A DNA stretch of 64,000 nucleotides from Ariolimax columbianus. Lineage: Eukaryota; Mollusca; Gastropoda; Stylommatophora; Arionidae. The translations under genes and the position numbers were made by a program. The first letter of the stretch is position 1, and every line of letters starts with the position of its first letter. The DNA lies in the NCBI GenBank assembly GCA_036924085.1, contig JAVGWX010000011.1:91710319-91774318 (forward strand). The letters are read 5' to 3'. Of this stretch, positions 21,773 to 33,548 are shown one piece after another. The notes under the pieces are model-generated. The model was not told where the DNA came from, made no database searches, and saw nothing but the letters and a program-made list of their open reading frames with translations.

Positions 21773-21989
21773 TCACGTACGAATGATTCAGTATAGAGAA
21801 TTAGTCATGTACGCTTGAGTTAGCATAGAGAATGAGTCATGTACGATTGAGTTAGCATAGAGAAAGAGTCACGTACGCTTGAGTTAGCATAGAGAAAGAG
21901 TCACGTACGCTTGAGTTAGCATAGAGAATGAGTCACGTACGCTTGAGTTAGCATAGAGAAAGAGTCACGTACGCTTGAGTTAGCATAGA
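21773..21989. repeat. 32-bp tandem repeat between satellite blocks 1 and 2, about 7 copies
   Basis: The unit agtcacgtacgcttgagtta plus gcatagagaaag steps by 32 bases (21901, 21933). It is followed by header copy 2. Confidence 0.94.
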
Positions 21990-22078
21990 GAAAGGACGGA
22001 AATGACGCATGACCCCAGAGTTCAGGAGCTGGCGGGAGAAGGACATGGAGGAGGTCATCACTCTACTCTTGATGTCAG
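21990..22078. repeat. Satellite header, copy 2
   Basis: The same ~90-bp segment as at 19560, offset 2430 bases. Confidence 0.93.
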
Positions 22079-23937
22079 GCACAGGTGGAGTGGGCTAGTG
22101 GGCGAGTGGGTGAGTGGGTGAGTGGGCGAGAGGGTGAGTGGGTGAGGGGATGAGTGAGCAAGTAGGCGAGTGGAAGAGTGGGCGAGTGGATGAGTAGGCG
22201 AGTAGATGAGTGGGCGAGTGGGCGAGTAGATGAGTGGGCGAGTGGGCGAGTAGATGAGTGAGCAAGTGGGCGAGTGGATGAGTAGGCGAGTAGATGAGTG
22301 GGCGAGTGGGCGAGTAGATGAGTGAGCGAGTGGATGAGTAGGCGAGTAGATGAGTGGGCGAGTGGGCGAGTAGATGAGTGAGCAAGTGGGCGAGGGGATG
22401 AGTAGGCGAGTATATGAGTGGGCGAGTGGGCGAGTAGATGAGTGAGCAAGTGGGCGAGTGGATGAGTAGGCGAGTAGATGAGTGGGCGAGTGGGCGAGTA
22501 GATGAGTGAGCAAGTGGGCGAGTGGAAGAGTAGGCGAATAGATGAGTGGGCGAGTAGATGATGGTACAAGTGGGCGAGTGGATGAGTAGGCGAGTAGATG
22601 AGTGGGCGAGTGGGCGAGTAGATGAGTGAGCAAGTGGGCGAGTGGATGAGTAGGTGAGTAGATGAGTGGGCGAGTAGATGAGTGGATGAGTGGGCGAGTA
22701 GATGAGTGGGCAAGTGGATGAGTGGGCGAGTAGATGAGTGGATGAGTGGCCGAGTAGATGTGTGGGCAAGTGGAGGAGTGGATGAGTGGGCGAGTGGGCG
22801 AATAGATGAGTGGATGAGTGGGCGAGTAGAGGAGTTGGCGATTGGGCGAGTAGATGAGTGGGCGAGTGGGCGAGTAGATGAGTGGGCGAGTAGATGAGTG
22901 GGCGAGTGGGCGAGTAGAGGAGTGGGCGAGTGGGCGAGTAGAGGAGTGGGCGAGTGGGCGAGTAGATGAGTGGGCGAGTAGAGGAGTGGATGAGTGGGCG
23001 AGTAGAGGAGTGGATGAGTGGGCGAGTAGAGGAGTGGATGAGTGGGCGAGTAGAGGAGTGGATGAGTGGGCGAGTGGATGAGTAGGCGAGTAGATGAGTG
23101 GGCGGGTGGGCGAGTAGATGAGTGAGCAAGTGGGCGAGTGGATGAGTAGGCGGGTAGATGAGTGGGCGAGTGGGCGAGTAGATGAGTGAGCGAGTGGATG
23201 AGTAGGCGAGTAGATGAGTGAGCAAGTGGGCGAGTGGATGAGTAGGCGAGTAGATGAGTGGGAGGGTAGATGAGTGAGCAAGTGGGCGAGTGGATGAGTA
23301 GGCGAGTAGATGAGTGGGCGAGTGGGCGAGTAGATGAGTAAGCAAGTGGGCGAGTGGATGAGTAGGCGAATAGATGAGTGGGCGAGTGGGCGAGTAGATG
23401 AGTGAGCACGTGGGCGAGTGGATGAGTGGGCGAGTAGATGAGTGGGCGAGTAGATGAGTGAGCAAGTGGGCGAGTGGATGAGTGGGCGAGTGGGCGAGTA
23501 GATGAGTGAGCGAGTGGATGAGTAGGCGAGTAGATGAGTGAGCAAGTGGGCGAGTGGATGAGTAGGCGAGAAGATGAGTGGGCGAATGGGCTAGTAGATG
23601 AGTGAGCAAGTGGGCGAGTGGATGAGTAGGCGAGTAGATGAGTGGGCGAGTGGGCGAGTAAGCAAGTGGGCGAGTAGATGAGTGTGCGAGTAGATGAGTG
23701 GGCGAGTGGGCGAGTAGATGAGTGAGCAAGTGGGCGAGTAGATGAGTGGGCGAGTAGATGAGTGGGCGAGTAGATGAGTGGGCGAGTGGAAAAGTGGATG
23801 AGTGGGCGAGTGGGCGAGTAGATGAGTGGATGAGTGGGCGAGTAGATGAGTGAGCGAGTGGAGGAGTGGATGAGTGGGCGAGTGGGCGAGTAGATGATTG
23901 GATGAGTGGGCGAGTGGAGGAGTGGAGGAGTGGATTA
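22079..23937. repeat. 8-bp-monomer satellite, block 2, near-identical to block 1
   Basis: The octamer variant order matches block 1 over most of its length, including rare variants such as the atgatggtacaagt break at 20416 and 22558. The matching minus frames are 703 codons in block 1 and 615 in block 2. The difference is 264 bp, exactly 33 octamers. This indicates a recent segmental tandem duplication followed by loss or gain of whole octamers. Confidence 0.96.
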
Positions 23938-24187
23938 GTCACGTACGAATGATTCAGTATAGAGAATTAGTCATGTACGCTTGAGTTAGCATAGAGAATG
24001 AGTCATGTACGATTGAGTTAGCATAGAGAAAGAGTCACGTACGCTTGAGTTAGCATAGAGAAAGAGTCACGTACGCTTGAGTTAGCATAGAGAATGAGTC
24101 ACGTACGCTTGAGTTAGCATAGAGAAAGAGTCACGTACGCTTGAGTTAGCATAGAGAAAGAGTCACGTACGCTTGAGTTAGCATAGA
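23938..24187. repeat. 32-bp tandem repeat between satellite blocks 2 and 3, about 8 copies
   Basis: The same unit as at 21773-21989 with one extra copy. Confidence 0.94.
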
Positions 24188-24278
24188 GAAAGGACGGAAA
24201 TGACGCATGACCCCAGAGTTCAGGAGCTGGCGGGAGAAGGACATGGAGGAGGTCATCACTCTACTCTTGATGTCAGGC
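24188..24278. repeat. Satellite header, copy 3
   Basis: The same ~90-bp segment, about 2198 bases after copy 2. Confidence 0.93.
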
Positions 24279-27200
24279 ACAGGTGGAGTGGGCTAGTGGG
24301 CGAGTGGGCGAGTGGGTGAGTGGGTGAGGGGATGAGTGAGCGAGTGGGCGAGTAGGCGAGTGGATGATTGGGCGAGTGGGTGAGTGGGTGAGCGGATGAG
24401 TTTGTGAGTGGGCGAGCGGATGAGTGGGCGAGTAGATGAGTGAGCAAGTGGGCGAGTGGATGAGTAGGCGAGTAGATGAGTGGGCGAGTAGATGAGTGGG
24501 CGAGTAGATGAGTGAGCAAGTGGGCGAGTGGATGAGTAGGCGAGTAGATGAGTGGGCGAGTAGATGAGTGGGCGAGTAGATGAGTGAGCAAGTGGGCGAG
24601 TGGATGAGTAGGCGAGTAGATGAGTGGGCGAGTAGATGAGTGAGCAAGTGGGCGAGTGGAAGAGTAGGCGAATAGATGAGTAGGCGAGTGGGCGAGTAGA
24701 TGATGGTACAAGTGGGCGAGTGGATGAGTAGGCGAATAGATGAGTGGGCGAGTGGGCGAGTAGATGAGTGAGCAAGTGGTCGAGTGGATGAGTAGTCGAG
24801 TAGATGAGTGGGCGAGTAGAATAGTGGGCGAGTGGATGAGTGGATGAGTGGGCGAGAAGATGAGTGGATGAGTGGGCGAGTGGGCGAGTGGATGAGTAGG
24901 CGAGTAGATGAGTGGATGAGTGGGCGAGAAGATGAGTGGGCGAGTGGGCGAGTAGAGGAGTGGATGGGTGGGCGACTGGATGAGTAGGCGAGTGGGCGAG
25001 TAAAGGAGTGGATGAGAGGGCGAGTAGATGAGTGGGCGAGTGGATGAGTGAGCGAGTGGGTGAGTTGGCGAGTGGGTGAGTGGGTGAGTGGGCGAGCGGA
25101 TGAGTGGGTGAGTAGACTAGTGGGCGAGCGAATGAGGGGATGAGTTAATGAGTGGACGAGTGGGCGAATAGGCAAGTGGATGAGTGGGCGAGTGGGCGAA
25201 TGGATGAGTGGGCGAGTGAGCAAGTGGATGAGTGGGCGAGTTGGTGAGTTGGTAATGGGCGAGTAGATGAGTGGGCGAGTGGGTGAGTGGGCGAGCGGAT
25301 GAGTGGGTGGGTGAGTGGGTGAGTACAGGAGTGGATAAGTGGGCAAGTAGATGAGTGGGGGATTGGGCGAGTAGAGGAGTGAGCAAGTGGACGAGTGGAT
25401 GAGTAGGCGAGTAGATGAGTGGGCGAGTTGGCGAGTAGATGAGTGAGCAAGTGGGCGAGTGGATGAGTAGGCGAGTAGATGAGTGGGCGAGTGGGCGAGT
25501 AGATGAATGAGCAAGTGGGCGAGTGGATGAGTAGGCGAGTAGATGAGTGGGCGAGTGGGCGAGTAGATGAGTGAGCAAGTGGGCGAGTGGATGAGTAAGC
25601 AAATAGATGAGTGGGCGAGTGGGCGAGTAGATTAGTGAGCACGTGGGCGAGTGGATGAGTAGGCGAGTAGATGATTGGGCGAGTGGGCGAGTAGATGAGT
25701 GGGCGAGTGGGCGAGTAGATGAGTGAGCAAGTGGGCGAGTGGATGAGTAGGCGGGTAGATGAGTGGGCGAGTGGGCGAGTAGATGAGTGAGCAAGTGGGC
25801 GAGTGGATGAGTAGGCGAGTAGATTAGTGGGCGAGTGGGCGAGTAGATGAGTGAGCAAGTGGGCGAGTGGATGAGTAGGCGAGTAGATGAGTGGGCGAGT
25901 AGATGAGTCAGCAAGTGGGCGAGTGGATGAGTAGGCGAGTAGATGAGTGGGCGAGTGGGCGAGTAGATGAGTGGGCGAGTGGATGAGTAAGCGAATAGAT
26001 GAGTGGGCGAGTGGGCGAGTAGATGAGTGAGCACGTGGGCGAGTGGATGAGTAGGCGAGTAGATGAGTTGGCGAGTGGGCGAGTAGATGAGTGGGCGAGT
26101 GCATGAGTAGGCGAATAGATGAGTGGGCAAGTAGATGAGTGGATGAGTGGGCGAGTAGATGAGTGGGCGAGTGGAGGAGTGGATGAGTGGGCGAGTGGGC
26201 GAGTAGATGAGTGGATGAGTTGGCGAGTAGATGAGTGGGCGAGTGGAGGATTGGATGAGTGGGCGAGTGGGCGAGTAGATGATTGGATGAGTGGGCGAGT
26301 AGATGAGTGGGCGAGTGGAGGAGTGGATGAGTGGATGAGTGGGCGAGAGATGAGTGGGCAAGTGGATGAGTAGGCGAGTAGATGAGTTGGCGAGTGGATG
26401 AGTAGGCGAGTAGATGAGTGGGCGAGTAGAGGAGTGGATGAGTGGGCGAGTGGATGAGTGGGCAAGTGGGCGAGTGGATGAGTGGATGAGTGGGCTAGTG
26501 GGCGAGTAGAGGAGTGGATGAGTGGGCGAGAAGATGAGTGGCGAGTGGGCGAGTGGGCGAGTAGAGGAGTGGATGGGTAATCGAGTAGATGAGTGGGCGA
26601 GTGGGCGAGTGGATGAGTAGGCGAGTAGATGAGTGGGCGAGGGGGCGAGTAGATGAGTGGGCAAGTGGGCGAATCGATGAGTGGGCGAGTAGATGAGTGG
26701 GCGAGGGGGCGAGAAGATGAGTGGGCGAGTGGGCGAGTGGGCGAGTAGAGGAGTGGATGAGTGGGCGAGAAGATGAGTGGGCGAGAAGATGAGTGGGCGA
26801 GTAAATGAGTGGGCGAGTAGATGAGTGGGCGAGTAGATGAGTAGGCGAGTGGGCGAGTAGATGAGTGGGCGATTAGATGAGTGGGCGAGTAGAAGAGTGG
26901 ATGAGTGGGCGAGTAGAGGAGTGGATGAGTGGGCGAGTAGAGGAGTGGGCGAGTAGAGGAGTGGGCGAGTGGACGAGTGGGTGAGTGGGCGAGTAGATGA
27001 GTGAATGAGTTGGCGAGTAGATGAGTGGGCAAGTGGGCGAGTAGATGAGTGGGCGAGTGGATGAGTGGGCGAGTGGGTGAGTAGAGGAGTGGGCGAGTGG
27101 GCGAGTAGAGGAGTGGGCGAGTGGGCGAGTAGTTGAATGGGCGAGTGGGCGAGTAGAGGAGTGGGCGAGTGAACGAGTGGATGAGTAGAGGAGTAGGCGA

Positions 27201-27495
27201 GTGGATGAGTGGGGGAGAAATTATGAGTAGGCTAGGGGGCGAGTGGATGAATGGATAAGGGAATAAGTGGATGAATGGATAGGTGGATGAGTTGACAAGT
27301 GGACGAGTAGGCGAGTGGATGAGTTGATGAGGGGACAAGTGGAGGAGTGAGCAAGTTGACCAATGGGTGAGTGGATAAATGGATGAGTGGATGAGAGAAG
27401 GAGTGAGCAAGTGGGCTAGTAGTCGAGTGGAAGAATGGATGAGTGGAGGAGTGAGCAAGTGGTCTAGTGTTCGTGGGGGCGAGTGGGTGAGTGGA
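24279..27495. repeat. 8-bp-monomer satellite, block 3, about 400 monomers
   Basis: The same octamers, but the variant order departs from blocks 1 and 2 soon after the header. Towards 27200-27495 the octamers decay (ggataagg, gttgacaagt). Confidence 0.95.
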
Positions 27496-27612
27496 CGATT
27501 CAGGACGACAAGATATCCAAGTATTTGTTCATCAAACAGTAAGTCAGGGAGAAGCATTTCAGGGAGATGGAGTGGAAAATGAGCCTTTGATTGACAGGCT
27601 TTAAAGAAGAGG
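27496..27612. other. Short unique spacer
   Basis: A non-repetitive stretch between the 8-bp and 15-bp arrays; nothing recognised. Confidence 0.4.
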
Positions 27613-28562
27613 GTCAGGGAGAGACCAGTGGGTGGAGACCAGTGAGGGAGAGACCAGTGGGGTAGACCAGTGAGAGAGAGACCATTGGTGGGAGACCAGT
27701 GAGGAAGAGACCAGTGAGGGGGAGACCAGGAGGGGGAGACCAGTGAGGGGGAGACCAGGAGGGGGAGACCAGGAGGGGGAGACCAGGGAGGGGGAGACCA
27801 GGAGGGGGAGACCAGTGAGGGAGAGACCAGGAGGGGGAGACCAGTGAGGGGAGACCAGGACGGGGAGACCAGGACGGGGAGACCAGTGAGGGAGAGACCA
27901 GGAGGGGGAGACCAGTGAGGGGGAGACCAGTGAGGGGGAGACCAGTGAGGGGGAGACCAGTGAGGGGGAGACCAGTGAGGGGGAGACCAGTGAGGGGGAG
28001 ACCAGTGAGGGGGAGACCAGTGAGGGGGAGACCAGTGAGGGGGAGACCAGTGAGGGGGAGACCAGTGAGGGGGAGACCAGTGAGGGGGAGACCAGTGAGG
28101 GAGAGACCAGTGAGGGAGAGACCAGTGACGTAGACCTGTGAGGGAGAGACCAGTGAGGTAGACCAGGGAGGTAGACCAGGGAGGTAGACCAGTGAGGTAG
28201 ACCAGTGAGGGAGAGACCAGTGAGGGAGAGACCATTGAGGGAGATCCATTGAAGGAGAGACCAGTGAGGGAGAGACCAGTGAGGGAGAGATCAGTGAGAT
28301 AGACCAGTGAGGGAGAGACCAGTGAGGTAGACCTGTGAGGTAGACCTGTGAGGGAGAGACCAGTGAGGTAGACCAGTGAGGGAGAGACCAGTGAGGAAGA
28401 GAGCAGTGAGGGAGAGACCAGTGAGGGAGAGACCAGTGAGGGAGAGACCAGTGAGGGACAACCATCGAGGGAGAGCCATTGAGGGAGAGACTAGCGAGGG
28501 AGAGACTAGCGAGGGAGAGACTAGCGAGGGAGAGACCAGTGAGGGAGAGCCATTGAGGGTGA
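27613..28562. repeat. 15-bp minisatellite, about 63 copies
   Basis: The unit accagtgagggggag is perfect from about 27905 to 28100 and variable on both sides, including a 12-13-bp accagtgaggtag form. The clean core suggests the newest units lie in the middle. Open frames read (VRGRP)n on plus and (LTGLP)n on minus. Confidence 0.97.
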
Positions 28563-28599
28563 ATAAATTTCATATATATCACTACTTAGATATAGGTCC

Positions 28600-29005
28600 A
28601 TAGAACATACATCACACAGAACAGAGTACATAAATTAGAGAATAGAGAACACATAGATCAGAGAACATGTAGAACCTGAGAACATGTAGAATAGAGAACA
28701 CATAGATCAGAGAACATGTAGAACCTGAGAACACGTAGAACAGAGAACACGTAGATCAGAGAACATGTAGAACCTGAGAACATGTAGAATAGAGAACACA
28801 TAGATCAGAGAACATGTAGAACCTGAGAACACGTAGAACAGAGAACACGTAGAACAGAGAACACGTAGAACAGAGAACATGTAGAACAGCGAACATGTAG
28901 AACAGAGAACACGTAGAACATGAGAACATGTAGAACAGAGAACACGTAGAACAGAGAACATGTAGAACAGAGAACATGTAGAACAGAGAACATGTAGAAC
29001 AGAAG
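28600..29005. repeat. 16-bp tandem repeat with a 48-bp higher-order form
   Basis: The unit acgtagaacagagaac steps by 16 bases (28831, 28847). In the left half a three-unit phrase with gtagaacctgagaac and gatcagagaac recurs every 48 or 64 bases. Confidence 0.93.
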
Positions 29006-29064
29006 GGGGAAGTAAATACTATGAAAAGATAACCATGAAGAGAATCCGGAGAAGAACAATTCAA

Positions 29065-29472
29065 TTATGTTGTTGCACAGTTGATGTTGGAACCGGTCCA
29101 TGTTGTTGCACAGCTGATGTTGGAACCGGTTTATGTTGTGGTACAGTTGATGTTGGAACCGGTTGATGTTGTTGCACAGCTGTTGTTGGAACCGGTCTAT
29201 GTTGTTGCACAGCTGATGTTGGAACCGGCTTATGTTGTGGTACAGCTGATGTTGGAACATGTTTGTGTTGTGGTACGGCTGAGGTTGGAGCCAGTTTATG
29301 TTGTGGTACAGCTGATGTGGGAACCGGTTTATGTTGTGTGTACAGCTGATGTGGGAACCGGTTTATGTTGTGTGTACAGCTAATGTGGTAACCGGCTTAT
29401 GTTGTGGTACAGTTGATGTGGGAACCGGTTTATGTTGTGCTACAGCTGATGTGGGAACCGGTTTATTCTTGT
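29065..29472. repeat. 33-bp tandem repeat, about 12 copies
   Basis: The unit gttggaaccggtttatgttg plus tggtacagctgat steps by 33 bases. The plus frame reads (VVAQLMLEPVY)n. Confidence 0.94.
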
Positions 29473-29634
29473 TGTAACGTTTGGTCAATGAGGCGACTGT
29501 GTGACGTCAGCCGTAGACACGGCAACACTTCAACTTGTGTGTGGAGGGGGTGGAGATGTTGTTGTTGTTGTGGCTGGGCTCCACCCATAACCGTTGTTTT
29601 TGCTAACAAATAAACATGGCCGGTTCTGATTATT

Positions 29635-29830
29635 AATGATCTCTGGCTTGCTTGGATCGATGGTGACCTTCTCTAGACGACCCACTTATGGCACTCATCA
29701 ACTTCCTCACGTCTCTAACAGACAAGCATCCATCCACAGCAGCAAGATCCTCGCGCCAAGTTTTCTTGATTGCCTCTGTCACAAACAGGCAACGTTTCAT
29801 CCCTACACCAGTTCTTGATAGGGTTGTAGG
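29635..29830 (-). mobile_element. RT C-terminal tail remnant (minus strand)
   Basis: On the minus strand one frame reads EAIKKTWREDLAAVDGC, then SVRDVRKLMSAISG, ending in a stop near 29632. The K-TWRE-L-----V---A-DR-LWR pattern resembles the extreme C-terminus of RTE-type RTs. Only this tail is preserved; the 17-bp array lies just upstream of it on the minus strand. Confidence 0.5.
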
Positions 29831-30108
29831 GTGGGGGGGGGGGGGGGGGGTTGTAGAGAGGAGAGGGTTGTAGGGTGGGGAGGGTTGTAAGGAGGGGAGG
29901 GTTGTAGGGTGGGGAGGGTTGTAGGGAGGGGAGGGTTGTAGGGTGGGGAGGGTAGTAGGGAGGGGAGGGTTGTAAGGAGGGGAGGGTTATAAGGAGGGGA
30001 GGGTTGTAGGGTGGGGAGGGTTATAAGGAGGGAAGGGTTGTGTATCGAGAGGAGGGTTGTAGGGAGGGAAAGGTTGTAGGGAGGTGAGGGTTGTAGGGAG
30101 GGAAGCTA
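29825..30108. repeat. 17-bp minisatellite, about 16 copies
   Basis: The unit gggttgtagggtgggga steps by 17 bases (29882, 29899, 29916). It starts with a poly-G run at 29832-29850. Confidence 0.93.
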
Positions 30109-30309
30109 TCGAGCACAGACTGCGAGATAGATTTGCAGAATAAATGAAATAGACTGGAGAGTCCGGTTGATACATGACCGCTGTGATTGCCTTTAGTCAA
30201 CTAATCTGAACTTGTGTCACATAAACTAGGCAGTTCGATTACTAGTCTAGACCTTGGTTAGGCCAGCTTGTAGCACCGCCACAGTTAGATGTCTGTGGAG
30301 GGCAAAACA

Positions 30310-30435
30310 CAGAACAGCGTGTAGTAAAGAACACAGGACAGCTTGTAGTAGAGAACGCAGGACAGCGTGTAGTAGAGAACACAGGACAGCTTGTAGTAGA
30401 GAACACAGGACAGCGTGTAGTAGAGATCGAGCGGA
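30310..30435. repeat. 24-bp tandem repeat, about 5 copies
   Basis: The unit gtagtagagaacacaggaca plus gcgt or gctt repeats. Confidence 0.92.
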
Positions 30436-30467
30436 TGCTATGGTAACCAAGAGCGTGTGTGGTGCAG

Positions 30468-30469
<2 letters not shown>

Positions 30470-30515
<46 letters not shown>

Positions 30516-30532
30516 AGGGAGGGAGGGGGGGG
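30470..30532. repeat. (GA)n then GGGA microsatellite
   Basis: About 20 ga units followed by gggagggaggga and a poly-G run. Confidence 0.96.
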
Positions 30533-30779
30533 TCAATAGTCATGAAATTGATGTTTCGTATAGCACGTGGTAGAGACAGACATAGTAGTGCGTCACGAGG
30601 GACACGCACAATCCGGCATCTTAGCAGAATTATGTCAAGAATCAGCGTCTAACTAGAGAGATATTTGACTAGAACAGCGACCCAGCTCGTCAACGATCAC
30701 TACAAGCTTCCGAGGATAATAGGCACACGGACGAATTACCTGGGTTGTTGAACAGACACGAATCTTCCATTCTGTGTCA

Positions 30780-30975
30780 ATCTACAAAACGGTTCGTCTC
30801 TCAAGTTACAGTTCGTCTGTCAAATTACAGTTCGTCTATCAAGTTACAGTTCGTCTATCAAGTTACAGTTCGTCTATCAAGTTACAGTTCGTCTATCAAG
30901 TTACAATTCGTCTATCAAGTTACTGTTCATCTATCAAGTTACAGTTCGTCTATCAAGTTACAGTTCGTCTGTGTA
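30780..30975. repeat. 19-bp tandem repeat, about 10 copies
   Basis: The unit gttcgtctatcaagttaca steps by 19 bases with few changes. Confidence 0.95.
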
Positions 30976-31320
30976 GAAATAAAGTTTCATTGTTGTGTTT
31001 TATTTCCAATTAGTGTCGTAGTTAATTTGTTTGCAGTGAGAGTATAGTTAGTGCAGACCCCTTGTACCATCTGCTACGGTAGGTCTGCCAGCTAGAGCTG
31101 CTACATTAGAACAATATCAAAATATACTTTTTCGCTAACCTTCAATTAAATGCCATACCAAATAATAAACACTCCCTAGAACAATATACTAATACTAAAT
31201 GCAACGAATACAACAATCGCTCCATTTTGTATCCAACATAGCTGTAAAAGCATTGTGCTAACATAAAAGTGATTGAACTTGGTTAATTTGTAGAAATACG
31301 TGAATATATTTGTGACAGCT
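30976..31320. other. AT-rich sequence upstream of the MULE transposase
   Basis: Unique, with an aataaagtttcattgttgtg stretch near 30978. It may be the 5' flank or terminal region of the MULE, but I see no obvious terminal inverted repeat. Confidence 0.35.
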
Positions 31321-31732
31321 ATGGCTTCAGACAGAAAGTTCAATAAAAGTGTATCAAAGAAATGTAAATTTCGTAGCAATCAATATACAGCTGATCGGAA
31401 CAAAGATAAAACAATCCTTGAGAACACAGTGCCATTCAGTGAGCTACGATCAGACTGATACTTCATCATCAGCGCATACTGAATGTTTTTAAATTGGAAT
31501 GAACGAAAATGCCACGCCCCTTTCACGATCGTAGCAGGAAATTCTGGACATTGGCACCCTAGTCCATGACTGTGGTGAGGGTCTGTTTGAAGCTCTGACA
31601 CAGATTATACTGGTGTGGCTGAGGGACACACAATTGTTGACCTGGGGCTTCTTGGTCAGAACATCGCTGACAGATTGACGTGCACCTATTGCCAGAGTAC
31701 TCTACAACTTGTTGAAGTGAACAGACAAGAAC

Positions 31733-31998
31733 TGGGGAGTGAAGTTGTGTTTCACTGTAGCAGTGCAGACTTGGGAGTGAAGCTGTGTTTCACTGTAGCA
31801 GTGCAGACTTTGGAGTGAAGTTGTGTTTCACTGTAGCAGTGCAGACTTGGGAGTGAAGTTGTGTTTCACTGTAGCAGTGCAGACTTGGGAGTGAAGTTGT
31901 GTTTCACTGTAGCAGTGCAGACTTGGGAGTGAAGTTGTGTTTCACTGTAGCAGTGCAGATTTGGGAGTGAAGTTGTGTTTCACTGTAGCAGTGCAGAC
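31733..31998. repeat. 38-bp array in the MULE, 7 copies
   Basis: The unit ttgggagtgaagttgtgttt plus cactgtagcagtgcagac steps by 38 bases (31801, 31839). It encodes the GSEVVFHCSSAD segment after the CxxC block. Confidence 0.95.
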
Positions 31999-32108
31999 TG
32001 TCATGGACAATAACCTTTCCCTTCGAGTAGCCAGCTCTTCGGACAGAAATGCAAAGATAAACCTTATCAACCTGTGTGCAGCGTTTACCATGCGCTGTAT
32101 TGGCTGTA

Positions 32109-32297
32109 ATCACACTGACTTGAGCACTTTCTGTAGTCACACTGACTTGAGCACTTTGTGTAGTCACACTGACTTGAGCACTTTGTGTAGTCACACTGAC
32201 TTGAGCACTTTCTGTAGTCACATTGACTTCAGCACTTTGTGTAGTCACAATGACTTGAGCACTTTCTGTAGTCACACTGACTTGAGCACTCTCTGTG
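32109..32297. repeat. 27-bp array in the MULE, 7 copies
   Basis: The unit agtcacactgacttgagcac plus tttctgt steps by 27 bases, nine codons (SHTDLSTFC), directly after MRCIGCN. Confidence 0.95.
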
Positions 32298-32312
32298 GTA
32301 CACTGGATTGAC

Positions 32313-32415
32313 ACTCCCAGTTAGACACTCCTAGTTAGACACTCCCTGTTAGACACTCCCAGTTAGACACTCCCAGTTAGACACTCCCAGTTAGACACTC
32401 CCAGTTAGACACTAC
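32313..32415. repeat. 14-bp array in the MULE, about 7 copies
   Basis: The unit agacactcccagtt steps by 14 bases. Confidence 0.94.
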
Positions 32416-32507
32416 AGTAATGCTATTATGCGGAAAGGAATGGCTGCTGCTGTTCAAGGTTTGAAAGTGGAAGAGAAGATGACAGCAAGTTCCGAGATAT
32501 AGATGTA

Positions 32508-32955
32508 TCTTGTGATGGTACCTGGATGACCAGAGGTCACTCAACTACAGTTGGTGTCACACCTGTCATTGGCTTGTGATGGTACCTGGATGACCAGAGG
32601 TCACTCAACTACAGTTGGTGTCACACCTGTCATTGGCTTGTGATGGTACCTGGATGACCAGAGGTCACTCAACTACAGCTGGTGTCACACCTGTCATTGG
32701 CTTGTGATGGTACCTGGATGACCAGAGGTCACTCAACTACAGTTGGTGTCACACCTGTCATTGGCTTGTGATGGTACCTGGATGACCAGAGGTCACTCAA
32801 CTACAGTTGGTGTCACACCTGTCATTGGCTTGTGATGGTACCTGGATGACCAGAGGTCACTCAACTACAGCTGGTGTCACACCTGTCATTGGCTTGTGAT
32901 GGTACCTGGATGACCAGAGGTCACTAAACTACAGTTGGTGTCACACCTGTCATTG
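32508..32955. repeat. 64-bp array in the MULE catalytic motif, 7 copies
   Basis: The unit cttgtgatggtacctggatg, then accagaggtcactcaactac and agttggtgtcacacctgtca, steps by 64 bases (32517, 32581, 32645) with near-identity. It duplicates the codons for CDGTWMTRGHSTTVGVTPV, the conserved first-Asp motif. Sixty-four is not a multiple of three, so the expansion breaks the frame. Confidence 0.97.
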
Positions 32956-33024
32956 ATTGACATACTAGAGAGGAAATCTAAGGCAACTAGTAAAAAGTGC
33001 AATTCTTGCCAGTACTGGGAGAAA

Positions 33025-33240
33025 CAAGACAACAGGACCACAAGACCGCAGGACCACAAGACTGCAGGACCACATGACCACAAGACTACAAGACTGCATG
33101 ACTGCAGGACCACAGGACCACAAGATTACATGACCACAGGACCACATTACCACAAAACCACAAGACCACCAGACCACAAGACCACCGGACCACAGGACCA
33201 TCGGACCACAGTACCACAGGACCACCGGACTACAGGACAG
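33025..33240. repeat. 8-bp array in the MULE (gaccacaa), about 26 copies
   Basis: Octamers gaccacaa, gaccacag and gactgcag follow the QYWEKQD codons. The monomer starts from caagacaacaggacca of the coding frame. Confidence 0.93.
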
Positions 33241-33289
33241 ATAATTTCCGAAATGGAAACTAAGTCACGATGAGGTTTGTACGAGGACG

Positions 33290-33548
33290 GATCCTGAGGG
33301 TCCACGGAGGCAGCGGATGGGTGTAACGTGAGAGTCCACGGAGGCAGCAGATGGGTGTAACGTGAGGGTCCAGCAGATGGGTGTAACGTGAGGGTCCATG
33401 GAGGCAGCAGATGGGTGTAACGTGAGGGTCCAGCAGATGGGTGTAACGTGAGGGTCCATGGAGGCAGCAGATGGGTGTAACGTGAGGGTCCAGCAGATGG
33501 GTGTAACGTGAGGGTCCAGCAGATGGGTGTAACGTGAGGGTCCATGGG
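33290..33548. repeat. 34+26-bp composite array in the MULE
   Basis: Two unit forms alternate: ggtccatggaggcagcagat plus gggtgtaacgtgag (34) and a shorter form lacking catggagg (26). Together they make a 60-bp higher-order unit. Confidence 0.93.

Noticed and set aside
19628..21776. Open frames of 583, 532 and 703 codons on the minus strand, and equivalents at 22058-23942 and 24256-28235
   Set aside because: All three frames are open at once because no combination of the 8-bp monomers creates a stop on that strand. The peptides are rotations of the same 8-residue repeat, with no start context, signal peptide or non-repeat domain.
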